DNA of 54,924 nt, from positions 1-54,924 of the forward strand of contig PYJC01000077.1 of assembly GCA_003635255.1 (NCBI GenBank). The letters are read 5' to 3'. The position numbers and the translations under genes were made by a program. This DNA comes from Candidatus Poribacteria bacterium. Lineage in GTDB: Bacteria; Poribacteria; WGA-4E; WGA-3G. Positions 17,115 through 25,648 of this stretch are shown one piece after another (within the stretch, counting starts at the first letter, position 1; the number at the start of each line of letters is the position of its first letter). The notes below the pieces were generated by a model. The model saw only the letters and a list, made by a program, of their open reading frames with translations. It searched no databases and was not told the DNA's origin.

Positions 17115-17146
17115 AGGCGGAGGTGATACAACAGTCGCCTCCGCCT
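17115..17146 (-). terminator. Intrinsic terminator of the selenoprotein gene
   Basis: A perfect 9-bp GC-rich stem (AGGCGGAGG / CCTCCGCCT) with a 14-base loop. On the minus strand it is followed by CTTTTTTTAATT, so it is a strong terminator for the gene ending at 17167. On the plus strand it may also slow transcription after lpxI, but the U-run there is short. Confidence 0.75.
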
Positions 17147-17166
17147 TTCCGAAGATGCGCTTCAAA

Positions 17167-17397
17167 TTATGCAGCGTCTATTGCAGTTGCTACCTGCTCC
17201 GTTGTTGGAAACTGTCCAGTTTCTAACTTCGAGTAGAGCAAAGTGCCGTTTAACGAGACTTCAAAAGCCCCACCACTGCCTGGAATCAGATCAACTTTCG
17301 CAACTTCTGCACCATACTTCTCTTTTAAGGCATCTGCCAAACTGGCTGCCCGTGGTTCATAGTTTCAAGAGGTGCAGTATTCAATTCTCACTTCCAT
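17167..17397 (-). CDS. SelW/Rdx-family selenoprotein with in-frame TGA (Sec)
   Basis: Reads as 76 residues if the TGA at 17367-17365 (codon 11) is selenocysteine. The start is EYC-T-S-U-NYEPRAA, i.e. the CxxU redox motif after a short beta strand. Then come ADALKEKYGAEVAKVDLIP, GSGGAFEV and a C-terminal GQFPTTEQV helix, the layout of the SelW/SelT/SelH (Rdx) thioredoxin-like family, whose bacterial forms usually have CxxC. The TGA falls exactly on the second redox residue. AGGAGG lies 10 bases before the ATG, a terminator follows the TAA, and a hairpin fitting a bacterial SECIS lies just after the TGA. No frameshift or other stop is present. A nonsense mutation is the alternative but is much less likely. 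The role is probably thiol redox; partner unknown. Confidence 0.85.
17329..17350 (-). promoter_or_regulatory. Putative bacterial SECIS hairpin
   Basis: After the Sec TGA (14-base gap), the mRNA can fold GGCA-GCCA-(GUU)-UGGC-AGA-UGCC: two 4-bp helices, a 3-base bulge and a 3-base apical loop starting with G. The apical loop lies about 22 bases after the UGA. Bacterial SECIS elements are short hairpins with a G early in the loop at roughly this distance, where SelB binds. Confidence 0.6.
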
Positions 17398-17517
17398 GGG
17401 TAACATCCCTCCTGATTTAGATTTTGAATAAATCCAACCGTTTGCCTTAAAATTCTACCATTAATTTTGGGAAATTGCAAGTTTTTTCGCGTGCGCTAAA
17501 CATTCCGCCCAAAAGAT

Positions 17518-17533
17518 TGGCATGAATCTTGCT
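17518..17533 (+). promoter_or_regulatory. Predicted sigma-54 promoter
   Basis: TGGCATG-AATC-TTGCT matches the -24/-12 consensus TGGCACG-N4-TTGCW with one mismatch and exact GG-GC spacing. It lies 116 bases before the TonB-family ATG at 17649. The leader between holds a CTGTG/CACAG hairpin. Activator sites were not identified. Confidence 0.5.
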
Positions 17534-17648
17534 ACTATATGGTTAGTGTAGACACACATTGTGTTCACAGAAACGGAGTCAGAGCATACGCCACCGCTGT
17601 GTTAGGCACAGCCCACCGATGTGAAGTTAGCAAATAGGTGTTTAAATT

Positions 17649-18449
17649 ATGAACAAGGCTATCCAATTTCTGAACAAACCTGTCCTTTTATCTATCTGCC
17701 TCCACCTGATAGGTGTAGGGATTGTATCACTGTCTATTGTCGGATCATCGGATAAATACGGCAATGCGATTGTAGCGGAGTTTGTTTCGCTCCCGAAGAC
17801 CGAAAAAACTGTGCGCACACCGCGTCGACTCAAGACACCGGAACTAACACAGCCAGATATGGTCCGCTCACAACCGCCGCGTATCCGGACATTTACGGAA
17901 GTTGCTCATGTTCGGCAAAATGAACTGCAACCCGTTGCCGATACACTCCCAATTTCTACTGTTCATCAGACGACTCCGGCAGAAATTGGAATAAAAGGTG
18001 GGAGCGCACTTCAGCACCGCTTACCGCCTCGTCCGACAATTGACCGTCTACAACCAACACGCTTTACACCTAAACGGATGTCTCGTTCAGAATGGACATC
18101 CATATCACCTGTTATTGCAAGCGCGCAGGCTGCAGAACTCCCATCGGTCTCCCCAGATTTGAACGAACCGATACAAAACGCTCGGTTTTCTCATAAAATC
18201 GATCCGATATACCCTGAATCTGCCCGCCTTTCTCATAAACAGGGTCTCGTTGTTCTTGAAGCGACAATAGGTGTGGATGGCATGGCAAGAAATATCAAAG
18301 TTGTCAAAGTCGTTGAAGTCAGTGGCTTAGGATGTGAAGAAGCGGCGATTACCGCCCTCAAAGCATCCCAATTCACACCAGCGAAACAGGGCAAAATCGC
18401 TATCAGCCAACGCCTCCGTATCCCTTATCGTTTTCAATTCAAAAGTTAG
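17649..18449 (+). CDS. TonB-family energy transducer protein
   Basis: A 266-residue periplasm-spanning protein. It has a single N-terminal membrane helix (about residues 12-30), a long middle rich in Pro, Thr, Arg and Gln, and a C-terminal TonB domain starting near 180. Landmarks are DPIYPESAR, GLVVLEATIGVDGMARNI and the closing IPYRFQFKS. TonB proteins couple the proton force in the inner membrane (through ExbB/ExbD, not present here) to outer-membrane transporters. Some family members act in other envelope roles. It stands alone, with AGGTG before the ATG and a sigma-54-like promoter upstream, which is unusual for a TonB gene. Confidence 0.8.
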   Translation: MNKAIQFLNKPVLLSICLHLIGVGIVSLSIVGSSDKYGNAIVAEFVSLPKTEKTVRTPRRLKTPELTQPDMVRSQPPRIRTFTEVAHVRQNELQPVADTLPISTVHQTTPAEIGIKGGSALQHRLPPRPTIDRLQPTRFTPKRMSRSEWTSISPVIASAQAAELPSVSPDLNEPIQNARFSHKIDPIYPESARLSHKQGLVVLEATIGVDGMARNIKVVKVVEVSGLGCEEAAITALKASQFTPAKQGKIAISQRLRIPYRFQFKS

Positions 18450-18523
18450 AGCCCCACAGCATTCCCTACCTAAATATTGTGAACTCTGCTCTTGCATCCC
18501 TTTAGTGTCAGGATAAAAAAGAC

Positions 18524-18552
18524 TTGCACTATCACAGTATTCCGCGTATAAT
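18524..18552 (+). promoter_or_regulatory. Predicted sigma-70 promoter for the SDR gene
   Basis: TTGCAC (18524-18529), a 17-bp spacer and a perfect TATAAT (18547-18552) lie about 95 bases before the ATG at 18645. Confidence 0.55.
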
Positions 18553-18644
18553 CTTCCCTACTGAACGTATCAGATCGCCGTGACTTGGAGATTACTTGTG
18601 GCGATTCGGAGATCGTTCTCAAGCGGAATAAGGAGGTAAAATAT

Positions 18645-19397
18645 ATGGATGTTCGACTGGATAATAAGGTGGCTGTGATTACTGGTGGGTCTACAGGGAT
18701 TGGTGCAGCAACAGCGATTGAATATGCCCAAGCAGGTGCGAAGGTTGTCTTCGGTGATATTAATGAGGAAGACGCTGAAAAAACGCTCAGCACGATCATT
18801 GAAAACGGTGGGACTGCGAAGTTCCAACGCACGGATGTCACTGTCGAAACTGAGGTAGCGGATTTGATGGAAACTGCTGATACGGCATTTGGTGGGATTG
18901 ACACGTTGGTAACTTCAGCAGGTGTCCTACGCGGACCAAGTGTTCGCATTGATGATTTTGAAGCGGCGACTTTTGACTCGGTTATCGACGTGAACCTGAA
19001 AGGTACTTTTTTCGCACTTAAACACGCTGTGCCGATAATGGGACGAGAGAACGGCGGTGTTATCCTGTGTATCGCGTCAGGAGCAGGTGTCCGCGGTGGA
19101 AGTTCCTCGGTTGCCTATGCCTCCAGCAAAGGCGGGGTTAATGGACTTGTAATGACGGTAGAAAATCAAGTTGGGTCAATGGGTATTCGCATGCACACTA
19201 TCTGTCCAGGTGGGCTTGCAACGCCTTTAAAACTGGGACAGATTGCTGAATCAGCACAACGGGATGGACAAGATCCAGATGCGGCTGTTGCAAATGCCCG
19301 TAATTCGCTCGGTGATCCGGCTGGTGTCGGACGCGTACTCACGTTCCTTGCTTCTGATGCGGGTTCATACACGCGTGGGCAGATTTTCACAAGATGA
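18645..19397 (+). CDS. Short-chain dehydrogenase/reductase
   Basis: A 250-residue classical SDR. The ATG at 18645 is chosen for its AAGGAGG ribosome site; the frame is open upstream but without support. TGGSTGIGAA is the cofactor-binding TGxxxGxG motif, FGDIN ends strand 2 (acidic, favouring NAD), SAGVLRG is the NAG-type motif, and the catalytic Ser and YASSK (Tyr about 157, Lys about 161) are intact. The C-terminus ends GSYTRGQIFTR, several residues short of the usual DGG tail, so the last strand may be lost or altered. Substrate unknown. Confidence 0.88.
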   Translation: MDVRLDNKVAVITGGSTGIGAATAIEYAQAGAKVVFGDINEEDAEKTLSTIIENGGTAKFQRTDVTVETEVADLMETADTAFGGIDTLVTSAGVLRGPSVRIDDFEAATFDSVIDVNLKGTFFALKHAVPIMGRENGGVILCIASGAGVRGGSSSVAYASSKGGVNGLVMTVENQVGSMGIRMHTICPGGLATPLKLGQIAESAQRDGQDPDAAVANARNSLGDPAGVGRVLTFLASDAGSYTRGQIFTR

Positions 19398-19452
19398 ATT
19401 TGAACGCTATCGTTAGAGATTAGCAGGTTTTAAGAACTTTGATATAGTGGCA

Positions 19453-19809
19453 CTAAGAGGAAAAGATATAGTCAAAGTTCAACCACAAACTTTTTGAGTA
19501 ACGATAGAAAAAAATAGGGAAAACTGCAGAAAAGAATGCCCAGATACCTACATTGACAAAGAAAGGGATAGCGGTGAGAGTTTCGAGGAGGAAATAACTC
19601 GGAAAAGCTATGAGGACTGTCACGCCATAGTTGAGATACATCGCGCCGATAAAGTACCCCGATTCTCGTTCAAATTTCAAGGCGCATTCTGCACAGTGCG
19701 TAAACATCTTGAAATACGATTGAAACAGTGCTCCGTTTCTACACTGCGGGCATTTTAATCGAAAACCGCATCGCAGGATCCTACTGAGGATGCCAAAAGT
19801 TAACTTCAT
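19453..19809 (-). CDS. DUF983 family small membrane protein
   Basis: A 118-residue protein with an N-terminal zinc-ribbon-like part (CPQCRNG near residue 20 and CAEC near 39) and two membrane helices (about 56-76 and 82-103). This is the layout of DUF983. The function of the family is unknown. It lies 3 bases downstream of the sugar transferase gene on the same strand, so it is probably cotranscribed with the polysaccharide genes. Confidence 0.8.
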   Translation of the reverse strand: MKLTFGILSRILRCGFRLKCPQCRNGALFQSYFKMFTHCAECALKFERESGYFIGAMYLNYGVTVLIAFPSYFLLETLTAIPFFVNVGIWAFFSAVFPIFFYRYSKSLWLNFDYIFSS

Positions 19810-19812
19810 GCG

Positions 19813-20520
19813 TTAATAGGTATTGTTATCCCAAAAAACTTTGAAGGTGCGGAGGAGTATTTTGAAATCATTCCAGAATGATAGGTTTTCAATGTACTCC
19901 AAATCAACAGGAATGCCATCTCGGATGGTCCCTTGTCTACGGGGGCTAAGCTGCCAGAGTCCTGTCATTCCTGGACGGACGAGGTGGCGCTGATTTTCCC
20001 AGGGTTCATAATTCTCAGCGAGGAAGGGCATTTCCGGGCGCGGACCTACGAGGCTCATTTCGCCCTTTAGCACATTGAAAAGCTGAGGTAACTCATCTAA
20101 ACTCGTCTTACGGAGCCATTTGCCGATCGGTGTTATGCGACCATCATCGATTGAATCAGGTTTCTCCGAATACGATGGCGTATCAACATGGAGGCTCCGA
20201 AACTTGTGGATGACAAACTGTTCATTTTTTAGCCCGACTCGCTTGTGGGAAAAAAAGACAGAACCGCGTGAGGTGAGTTTAATAAGAATGGCAATCAATC
20301 CCATCAGCGGGGCAAAAATAATGATAAGAAAAAATGCAGCGATCGCATCAAACAAATGTTTGCCACGCTTTGCGTAGAAAGAGGAGAGTCGTTCCACGAG
20401 AGTCCCTGTTTTTGGTATTTTTGGCGAAGCTTTCAAACTAAAATTTTCATCGCGATGCTGACTCGTTTCGTCCGCATCTTTTCCTATCTGGTTGATGCTT
20501 CTTGATAGGAATGGCATCAT
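19813..20520 (-). CDS. Initiating sugar transferase (polyprenyl-phosphate glycosyl-1-phosphate transferase)
   Basis: A 235-residue enzyme of the WcaJ/PglC/bacterial sugar transferase family, which loads the first sugar phosphate on undecaprenyl phosphate. The membrane segment (about 58-80, IAAFFLIIIFAPLMGLIAIL) is followed by the family motifs: HKFRSL, TPIGKWLRKTSLDELPQL with the catalytic Asp-Glu pair, GEMSLVGPRPEMP and RPGMTGLWQLS. It is a short form without the five-helix N-terminal domain of WbaP/WcaJ. AGAGGAATT precedes the ATG. It probably starts synthesis of the polysaccharide made by this cluster. Confidence 0.92.
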   Translation of the reverse strand: MMPFLSRSINQIGKDADETSQHRDENFSLKASPKIPKTGTLVERLSSFYAKRGKHLFDAIAAFFLIIIFAPLMGLIAILIKLTSRGSVFFSHKRVGLKNEQFVIHKFRSLHVDTPSYSEKPDSIDDGRITPIGKWLRKTSLDELPQLFNVLKGEMSLVGPRPEMPFLAENYEPWENQRHLVRPGMTGLWQLSPRRQGTIRDGIPVDLEYIENLSFWNDFKILLRTFKVFWDNNTY

Positions 20521-20619
20521 TAATTCCTCTGCTTGCAGTCCAATATTAGGTGTGAACTTAAAAAGATATATGCTATCTCGGCGAAATTCTCAGTGCATTT
20601 ATATAACAGATAAACGTCA

Positions 20620-21738
20620 TTAATCCTGTTGGAGTTTCTCAAAAACATCAAGATATTGCTGCGCTATATTCTCCCAATTGAATCGGTTTTGAATCTGTTC
20701 TGGTGCTCGCCTTCTGAAATTTTCAACTTGTTCGGGGTGTTGTTCCAACATCTGCATTTTCTCTGTGAGCGATGCGACGTTTTTGTCAAAGAGCACGCCG
20801 TAATGCCCACCCTCGAGGACTTCATCATTGAAGGGTGTATTCAACGCAAGAATGCAGTTGGAAAACCCTAACGCCTTCAGAATAGAAGGGTTAATACCGC
20901 CAAACTGATGTCCATGGATGTAAGCGAAGCAGTGATGGTGAAGTTCCTTAATGTGTTCAGAACTATCAATATGCCCGAGAAATTTGACGTTTTCGTTGGC
21001 AATGTTTTTTAATTTCGTTAAAAATTCGTTTTCGCGTTTGTTTCCTTTATAATCAGCCCCCCCCGCGATAGCCAGTTGCTTCTGGCTGTTAGAGGCAACG
21101 AATGCCTCTAAAATGAGGTCAGCATTGTTATCTGGGACAAGCCGACTGGCGATGAGGTAATAATTTCGGGATTCAAGCCCATAGGTTTCAAGGACTTCCG
21201 GGTGTTCTGAGGGTTCAATGTTCGCGCCATAAGCGATATAGGTTGTTTCTGCGCCCAATTCCTCAAGATAGAGTCGCTTCATTTCAGATGCATCAGTAAT
21301 AACGATTGGAAACGCTGCCGTTGCCATCTTTGCTGCCCATTTGAAGTAAATTGCCCCAATTCCTTTCCATTTTGGACGGAGCCATTCCATTCCATCAACA
21401 TTGATAACAGCGGTTTTACCAGCGATTCGGAAGAACCATCCAAACGGGCCGTTACCCGCATTCCAGGTCAAAATGACATCAGAGGCGGTAACTGAGGCGT
21501 GTACCGTTGCGAGGAAGCTGTGGCTGAGAGTACTGAACATCTTATGCTCTATACTTGGTAAGTAAATAAGCTTGATGCCCTTCCATTCTGCCGGTCTCTC
21601 TTTGAAAAGTGATTTCCGACAGTAAACAATGACTTCATGTCCAGCTTCTACCCAGCGCGGGGCGAGTTCCCCCATGATTGTTTCCAGTCCACTATAAGTG
21701 GCGGGAAGCCCGCGTATGCCCAATACCCGAATTCTCAT
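20620..21738 (-). CDS. Glycosyltransferase with DUF1972 N-terminus
   Basis: A 372-residue GT-B glycosyltransferase. The N-terminus reads GIRGLPATYSGLET, the nucleotide-free half typical of DUF1972 enzymes such as rhamnosyl or fucosyl transferases of cell-surface glycans. The C-terminal half has the GT4-like sugar-nucleotide site: ASRLVPDNNADLILEAF near residue 195, then GHQFGGINPSILKALG near 278. It lies 99 bases upstream of the initiating transferase and has its own predicted promoter. Sugar specificity cannot be told. Confidence 0.85.
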   Translation of the reverse strand: MRIRVLGIRGLPATYSGLETIMGELAPRWVEAGHEVIVYCRKSLFKERPAEWKGIKLIYLPSIEHKMFSTLSHSFLATVHASVTASDVILTWNAGNGPFGWFFRIAGKTAVINVDGMEWLRPKWKGIGAIYFKWAAKMATAAFPIVITDASEMKRLYLEELGAETTYIAYGANIEPSEHPEVLETYGLESRNYYLIASRLVPDNNADLILEAFVASNSQKQLAIAGGADYKGNKRENEFLTKLKNIANENVKFLGHIDSSEHIKELHHHCFAYIHGHQFGGINPSILKALGFSNCILALNTPFNDEVLEGGHYGVLFDKNVASLTEKMQMLEQHPEQVENFRRRAPEQIQNRFNWENIAQQYLDVFEKLQQD

Positions 21739-21786
21739 CTTTTACCTCGTCTCAATACGCGTTGCGAATCAAAGGGTGCTGTATAT

Positions 21787-21816
21787 ATTATACCCACTTT
21801 AAGCGCGAAAGTCCAA
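21787..21816 (-). promoter_or_regulatory. Predicted sigma-70 promoter for the glycosyltransferase
   Basis: On the minus strand TTGGAC (21816-21811), an 18-bp spacer and a perfect TATAAT (21792-21787) lie about 50 bases before the ATG at 21738. Confidence 0.5.
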
Positions 21817-21894
21817 TTTGTTTTAACGATGCGGAATCTATGAGCAACGCTTTATAGTTTTTGATGATAGAAATCACATAAATCTTCATTTTTT

Positions 21895-23526
21895 TTATGG
21901 AAACCGGTAGAGGAATTTGGCTTCGATTTCATTTGCATTTTCATGTATATCTGGACGATTTCCTAAATTCAGTCGCCATACGCGAGTCCACTCTGCATAG
22001 ATTGAATACCGTCCAATAACAACCCAATTAGCCCCAACTGAGAGACGATGCTCGCTTTGTGTAATGCCAGATAAAGGTATCCATACGTCATCTTTCGGCG
22101 CGTCAGAGGGATGTTCCTTATCAATATTGCCTGTTCCGTGGCGCTCTAATTCATAACCAAAAATCGTCTCAAGTCTATTTGTCCACCGGCGACGTAATTC
22201 CAGCCACAAGTTGTCTGCATCAGAACCGATCCTATGTCCAATAGGTGTTGTAAAGTGTTTGTAGACATTTACTGGATTCACGTGCGTATATGCGTATTGA
22301 TTGATAAAGGCATATTCAGCTTGGAAATCGGTATCTGCGATGCCAAAAGGATCTGTTAGATATATGCCGCCTAAGATGCCAAATTTAGTATCCCAATGCT
22401 TAAAATTAGCGGCAGGATTTCCATCGTCAACCATCAGTTCGCCATAAATTTCAAAATTATCTATAGGGCGAAGTCGCATATCGACACTCATAAGAACGTT
22501 GTCTCCACTGCCGGGGACGCGACCATCTGCCCGCGAAATTGGTTGCTCGTTAATAAGGTAAATATTGACCGGGTTCAGATATCCCGGCTCAAAACGGCTG
22601 CCGTAGACGACAACCTCAGAAAGCCCAAAGCCAAACCTATTCCAGAAATATCCCTCTACCCTATGTCCCGAAATATACTTATCATTGATGTCCTCTGCCA
22701 TGTCCTCCAATATACCAGTGAACGCAGTGAAGGTGACAGGATCGTAGGTGGCTTGGAATTTGATCATGTCCATCGCCAAAGGGTTTTTGGAGATTAATAG
22801 ATTGTCATGATAACCAGGCCCCCACTGTAACGTTTCCTGACCGAGCTGTAACTCAAACCACGGTAAATCAAATTTCATATACGCGTTAATAGCAGTTCGA
22901 TTTTTGAGTTCCCCCTCTAATTGTCTAATTTTCGTCTCATCAGGAAACAGATCTTCAAATATCTCACCGTATACGAATCTATGTGCTATATCGGTTGTAA
23001 AGGCGAATGTTTCCCCCACCTGCCCATAAAGTTGGGGGTAGATGGTGGTAACAAACATATTTCCTTCAACCGGCGGCTCCTCCGACAGATTATCGACAAG
23101 GTGCGTGATCGTACGTTGTGAGGCCCTTAGATCGAAGGAGAAACGATAGTCTTGACCTGCCATCGTCATTAGGTGCAGTCGTCTGCGAGGCGGGATTTGT
23201 GTTCCAGCCTCACTGTAAAACGCTAACAAAGCGTTTAACCGCTCTTGATCGATGGTACTCAATGTGATTTCGCCGTCCTGCTGTTTCCGATGTACCTCCA
23301 GCAGATAAGACGCCACCTGTTTTCGGGTGAGAGGTAACGAACCGCGCCGTATACCGGGCAAAACTCGCTTATTAAGTAAACGATGAACAAAACGATAGGT
23401 TTCACGATTAAAGTCAGAAAGATCTGGGTTGAGGGGGACGTTAATCAGTGAAGAGGCTTCTGTTAGCGGGGAAGCCAATAGCAACATTGCAAGATAGGTA
23501 ATTAACAGGTTCCGTAAAACGATCAT
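21895..23526 (-). CDS. Wzi-like outer-membrane beta-barrel protein
   Basis: A 543-residue secreted protein with a signal peptide (about residues 1-24, ending TEASS). The body is rich in alternating aromatic and polar strands, and the motif ELQLGQETLQWGPGYHDN near residue 222 is the landmark of capsule assembly Wzi family proteins. The C-terminus ends in Phe-Pro after a strand, close to the usual barrel end. Wzi in E. coli binds group 1 capsule at the cell surface. Here it would anchor or pass the polymer. GGAAAG precedes the ATG. Family placed by motif, not by alignment. Confidence 0.7.
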   Translation of the reverse strand: MIVLRNLLITYLAMLLLASPLTEASSLINVPLNPDLSDFNRETYRFVHRLLNKRVLPGIRRGSLPLTRKQVASYLLEVHRKQQDGEITLSTIDQERLNALLAFYSEAGTQIPPRRRLHLMTMAGQDYRFSFDLRASQRTITHLVDNLSEEPPVEGNMFVTTIYPQLYGQVGETFAFTTDIAHRFVYGEIFEDLFPDETKIRQLEGELKNRTAINAYMKFDLPWFELQLGQETLQWGPGYHDNLLISKNPLAMDMIKFQATYDPVTFTAFTGILEDMAEDINDKYISGHRVEGYFWNRFGFGLSEVVVYGSRFEPGYLNPVNIYLINEQPISRADGRVPGSGDNVLMSVDMRLRPIDNFEIYGELMVDDGNPAANFKHWDTKFGILGGIYLTDPFGIADTDFQAEYAFINQYAYTHVNPVNVYKHFTTPIGHRIGSDADNLWLELRRRWTNRLETIFGYELERHGTGNIDKEHPSDAPKDDVWIPLSGITQSEHRLSVGANWVVIGRYSIYAEWTRVWRLNLGNRPDIHENANEIEAKFLYRFP

Positions 23527-23540
23527 ATTTTCTTTCCATC

Positions 23541-25634
23541 CTATTTGAGAATTACCATTTGGCGTGTAGCTCTGAATTGACCTGCCTGAAATGTGTAAAA
23601 ATAGATACCACTCGCAACGGGTTCACCTACAGCATTCCGACCATCCCAATACGCAGCACGAGACGACGTGCGATAGGGACCAGCCGTTTGGAAGCCAAGC
23701 GATAACCGCCGAACAGCTTCTCCTTTTAGGTTATAAATATCAATATGGACCTTCGCGTCTTCTGCCAAATCATAAGGTATCCAGGTCTCAGGGTTAAAAG
23801 GGTTGGGATAGTTAGGCAAGAGGGTTGTTTCTGTGGGTACTGTTGTGTTGATGAGGTGTTCTAAGGTTGCAATCCCCTGTCGAAAAACATCAGAGCCATC
23901 ATCTACCAAATGTGCCTCCGTGATCCACTTTTCTATCATCTCAAAATCCTCTGTATCGATAACAAAACGTGTTGGTGGCGCCTCCGGACTGTTGGATTCC
24001 CCGAAGTGCGCGGCAACGAGGAGCAGGTCAATGATGTCAATGCTGCCATCATTATTTACGTCAGTTTTTGGATATATTGGATCGTCGGTCCCAAAACTAT
24101 TTGAAACAGCGCGTAGATCTTGTATATCAACAACACCATCGTCGTTTATATCCCAGGGCAACGTTTGTGGCATGGGTATCTGTTCTTGAATATCTGGCAG
24201 AGCTGCTTGCCACCCCGCGTGGAGTTGTTCGCTGAGATGCGCAACGAGTTGCGTGTTTTCTGATAAGTTTACAATATTGACGGTTTCATCGGGGTCAGCA
24301 TCGTAATCGTAGAGTTCACGTCCCCATTTTCCGTTGCCGCCCCACTCGGTGTACCGATATTGCGCTGTCCGCATAGATCGTCCCCTTTTACCTGCGCGAC
24401 TGAGTTGACTAAAGGCAGCCGTTTTCCACAGACGCGTCGGTTCTTCAATGACTGGCATCAAGCTCAAACCTTCTAACTCTGAAGGCACGGGAAGCTGACA
24501 TGCATCACATAACGTTGGATAGAGATCAACGAGTTCGACGAGGGCATCGGTACGGTTAGACTGTTGTCCGGGCGGGACACTGATGATCATAGGAGAACGG
24601 AGAGCGATTTCAAAAAGCGTATTTTTGCGCCACGTGCCATGCTCCCCAAGATGGAACCCGTGGTCCCCCAAAAAAACAACAATAGTATTTTGAGAAAGAC
24701 CCAGTGTATCGAGTTGTTGGAGCACACGCCCTACCTGGGCATCCATGTAACTTGTTGATGCAGCATACGCTCGGATTAATTCCAATGTTTTCTCATCCGA
24801 TAGAGGTCCTTCATCTGGAATATCCATATATTCCCTGAGTCCACGTAAGCTGTTATTCGCAATTGCTGGTGCACCGCTCGGGAGCGTAGAAGTCGGAGGC
24901 AGAGTGAAGTCTTGTTGCATGTAGAGTTCATAATACTTCTTCGGTGCTTGGAAAGGCAGATGTGGCTTCTCAAAACCAACAGCAAGAAAAAATTGAGTAT
25001 GTTGAAGTTCTGTCAAAACGGCGGTTGCTCGTTCAGCAGTTTTGCCATCTGGAAGATCATTATCTTCAACATCAAGTGATTGCCAAGCGGGCAGACGTAG
25101 AGGGTCGGCGAATATCCACGGCCGTATCCATGACGGGACACTCCAAGAATAAGCATCATCTTGTGCCTCGAAATTATGTCCAATTTTACCAACAGACTGT
25201 GTGTGATAGCCGAAGGCCTTAAAATGTTGTGGAAGCGTCACGGCACCAGGCAGATTGTTCCGAAAATTTCCAGCATTAGAAAACACACCTGTTGTTTCGG
25301 GACGCAGCCCAGTCAACATTGATGTTCGTGAGGGATGACAGAGAGGACTCTGACAATAGGCACGGTTGAAAAGGGTCCCACGTTCGGCTAAGGCATCAAT
25401 GTTGGGCGTGTAAATCTCTGGATGACCATAACATCCAAGTAGAGGACGCAGGTCATCAACAACCATAAATAAAACATTGTATTGCCCCTTGGCATTAACT
25501 TGACTTTTAGGCAACAGCGCGGTTGTGAAAGCGGCGGTTCCTATTTTCAAACTTGTAGAAAGGAAATCACGCCGCGTAAAAGGACGCTTCAGCGAGGATA
25601 GGACCTTCGACTTTAGAGTTGATACTTTTTGCAT
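23541..25634 (-). CDS. Secreted type I sulfatase with dockerin and C-terminal sorting tail
   Basis: A 697-residue sulfatase. The N-terminus has a twin-arginine type signal (RRDFLS at 21-26). The formylglycine site is C99-x-P-S-R, Asp60 and Asp61 are metal ligands, and the body resembles iduronate-2-sulfatases (GKIGHNF, GDHGFHLGEHG). After about residue 490 come two calcium-loop segments with DINDDGVVD and DVNNDGSID, a dockerin-like pair. The last 85 residues form a FlgD-Ig-like tail (NYPNPFNPETWIPYDL to the final ILK) shared with three other proteins in the window. It likely removes sulfate from the polymer outside the cell. Confidence 0.9.
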   Translation of the reverse strand: MQKVSTLKSKVLSSLKRPFTRRDFLSTSLKIGTAAFTTALLPKSQVNAKGQYNVLFMVVDDLRPLLGCYGHPEIYTPNIDALAERGTLFNRAYCQSPLCHPSRTSMLTGLRPETTGVFSNAGNFRNNLPGAVTLPQHFKAFGYHTQSVGKIGHNFEAQDDAYSWSVPSWIRPWIFADPLRLPAWQSLDVEDNDLPDGKTAERATAVLTELQHTQFFLAVGFEKPHLPFQAPKKYYELYMQQDFTLPPTSTLPSGAPAIANNSLRGLREYMDIPDEGPLSDEKTLELIRAYAASTSYMDAQVGRVLQQLDTLGLSQNTIVVFLGDHGFHLGEHGTWRKNTLFEIALRSPMIISVPPGQQSNRTDALVELVDLYPTLCDACQLPVPSELEGLSLMPVIEEPTRLWKTAAFSQLSRAGKRGRSMRTAQYRYTEWGGNGKWGRELYDYDADPDETVNIVNLSENTQLVAHLSEQLHAGWQAALPDIQEQIPMPQTLPWDINDDGVVDIQDLRAVSNSFGTDDPIYPKTDVNNDGSIDIIDLLLVAAHFGESNSPEAPPTRFVIDTEDFEMIEKWITEAHLVDDGSDVFRQGIATLEHLINTTVPTETTLLPNYPNPFNPETWIPYDLAEDAKVHIDIYNLKGEAVRRLSLGFQTAGPYRTSSRAAYWDGRNAVGEPVASGIYFYTFQAGQFRATRQMVILK

Positions 25635-25648
25635 AATGTAAATGCTTC

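Noticed and set aside
17167..17397. Reading the SelW-like gene as a pseudogene with a nonsense mutation
   Set aside because: The TGA is exactly at the CxxU position, no other defect exists, and ribosome site, terminator and SECIS-like hairpin are intact. Kept only as the less likely alternative.
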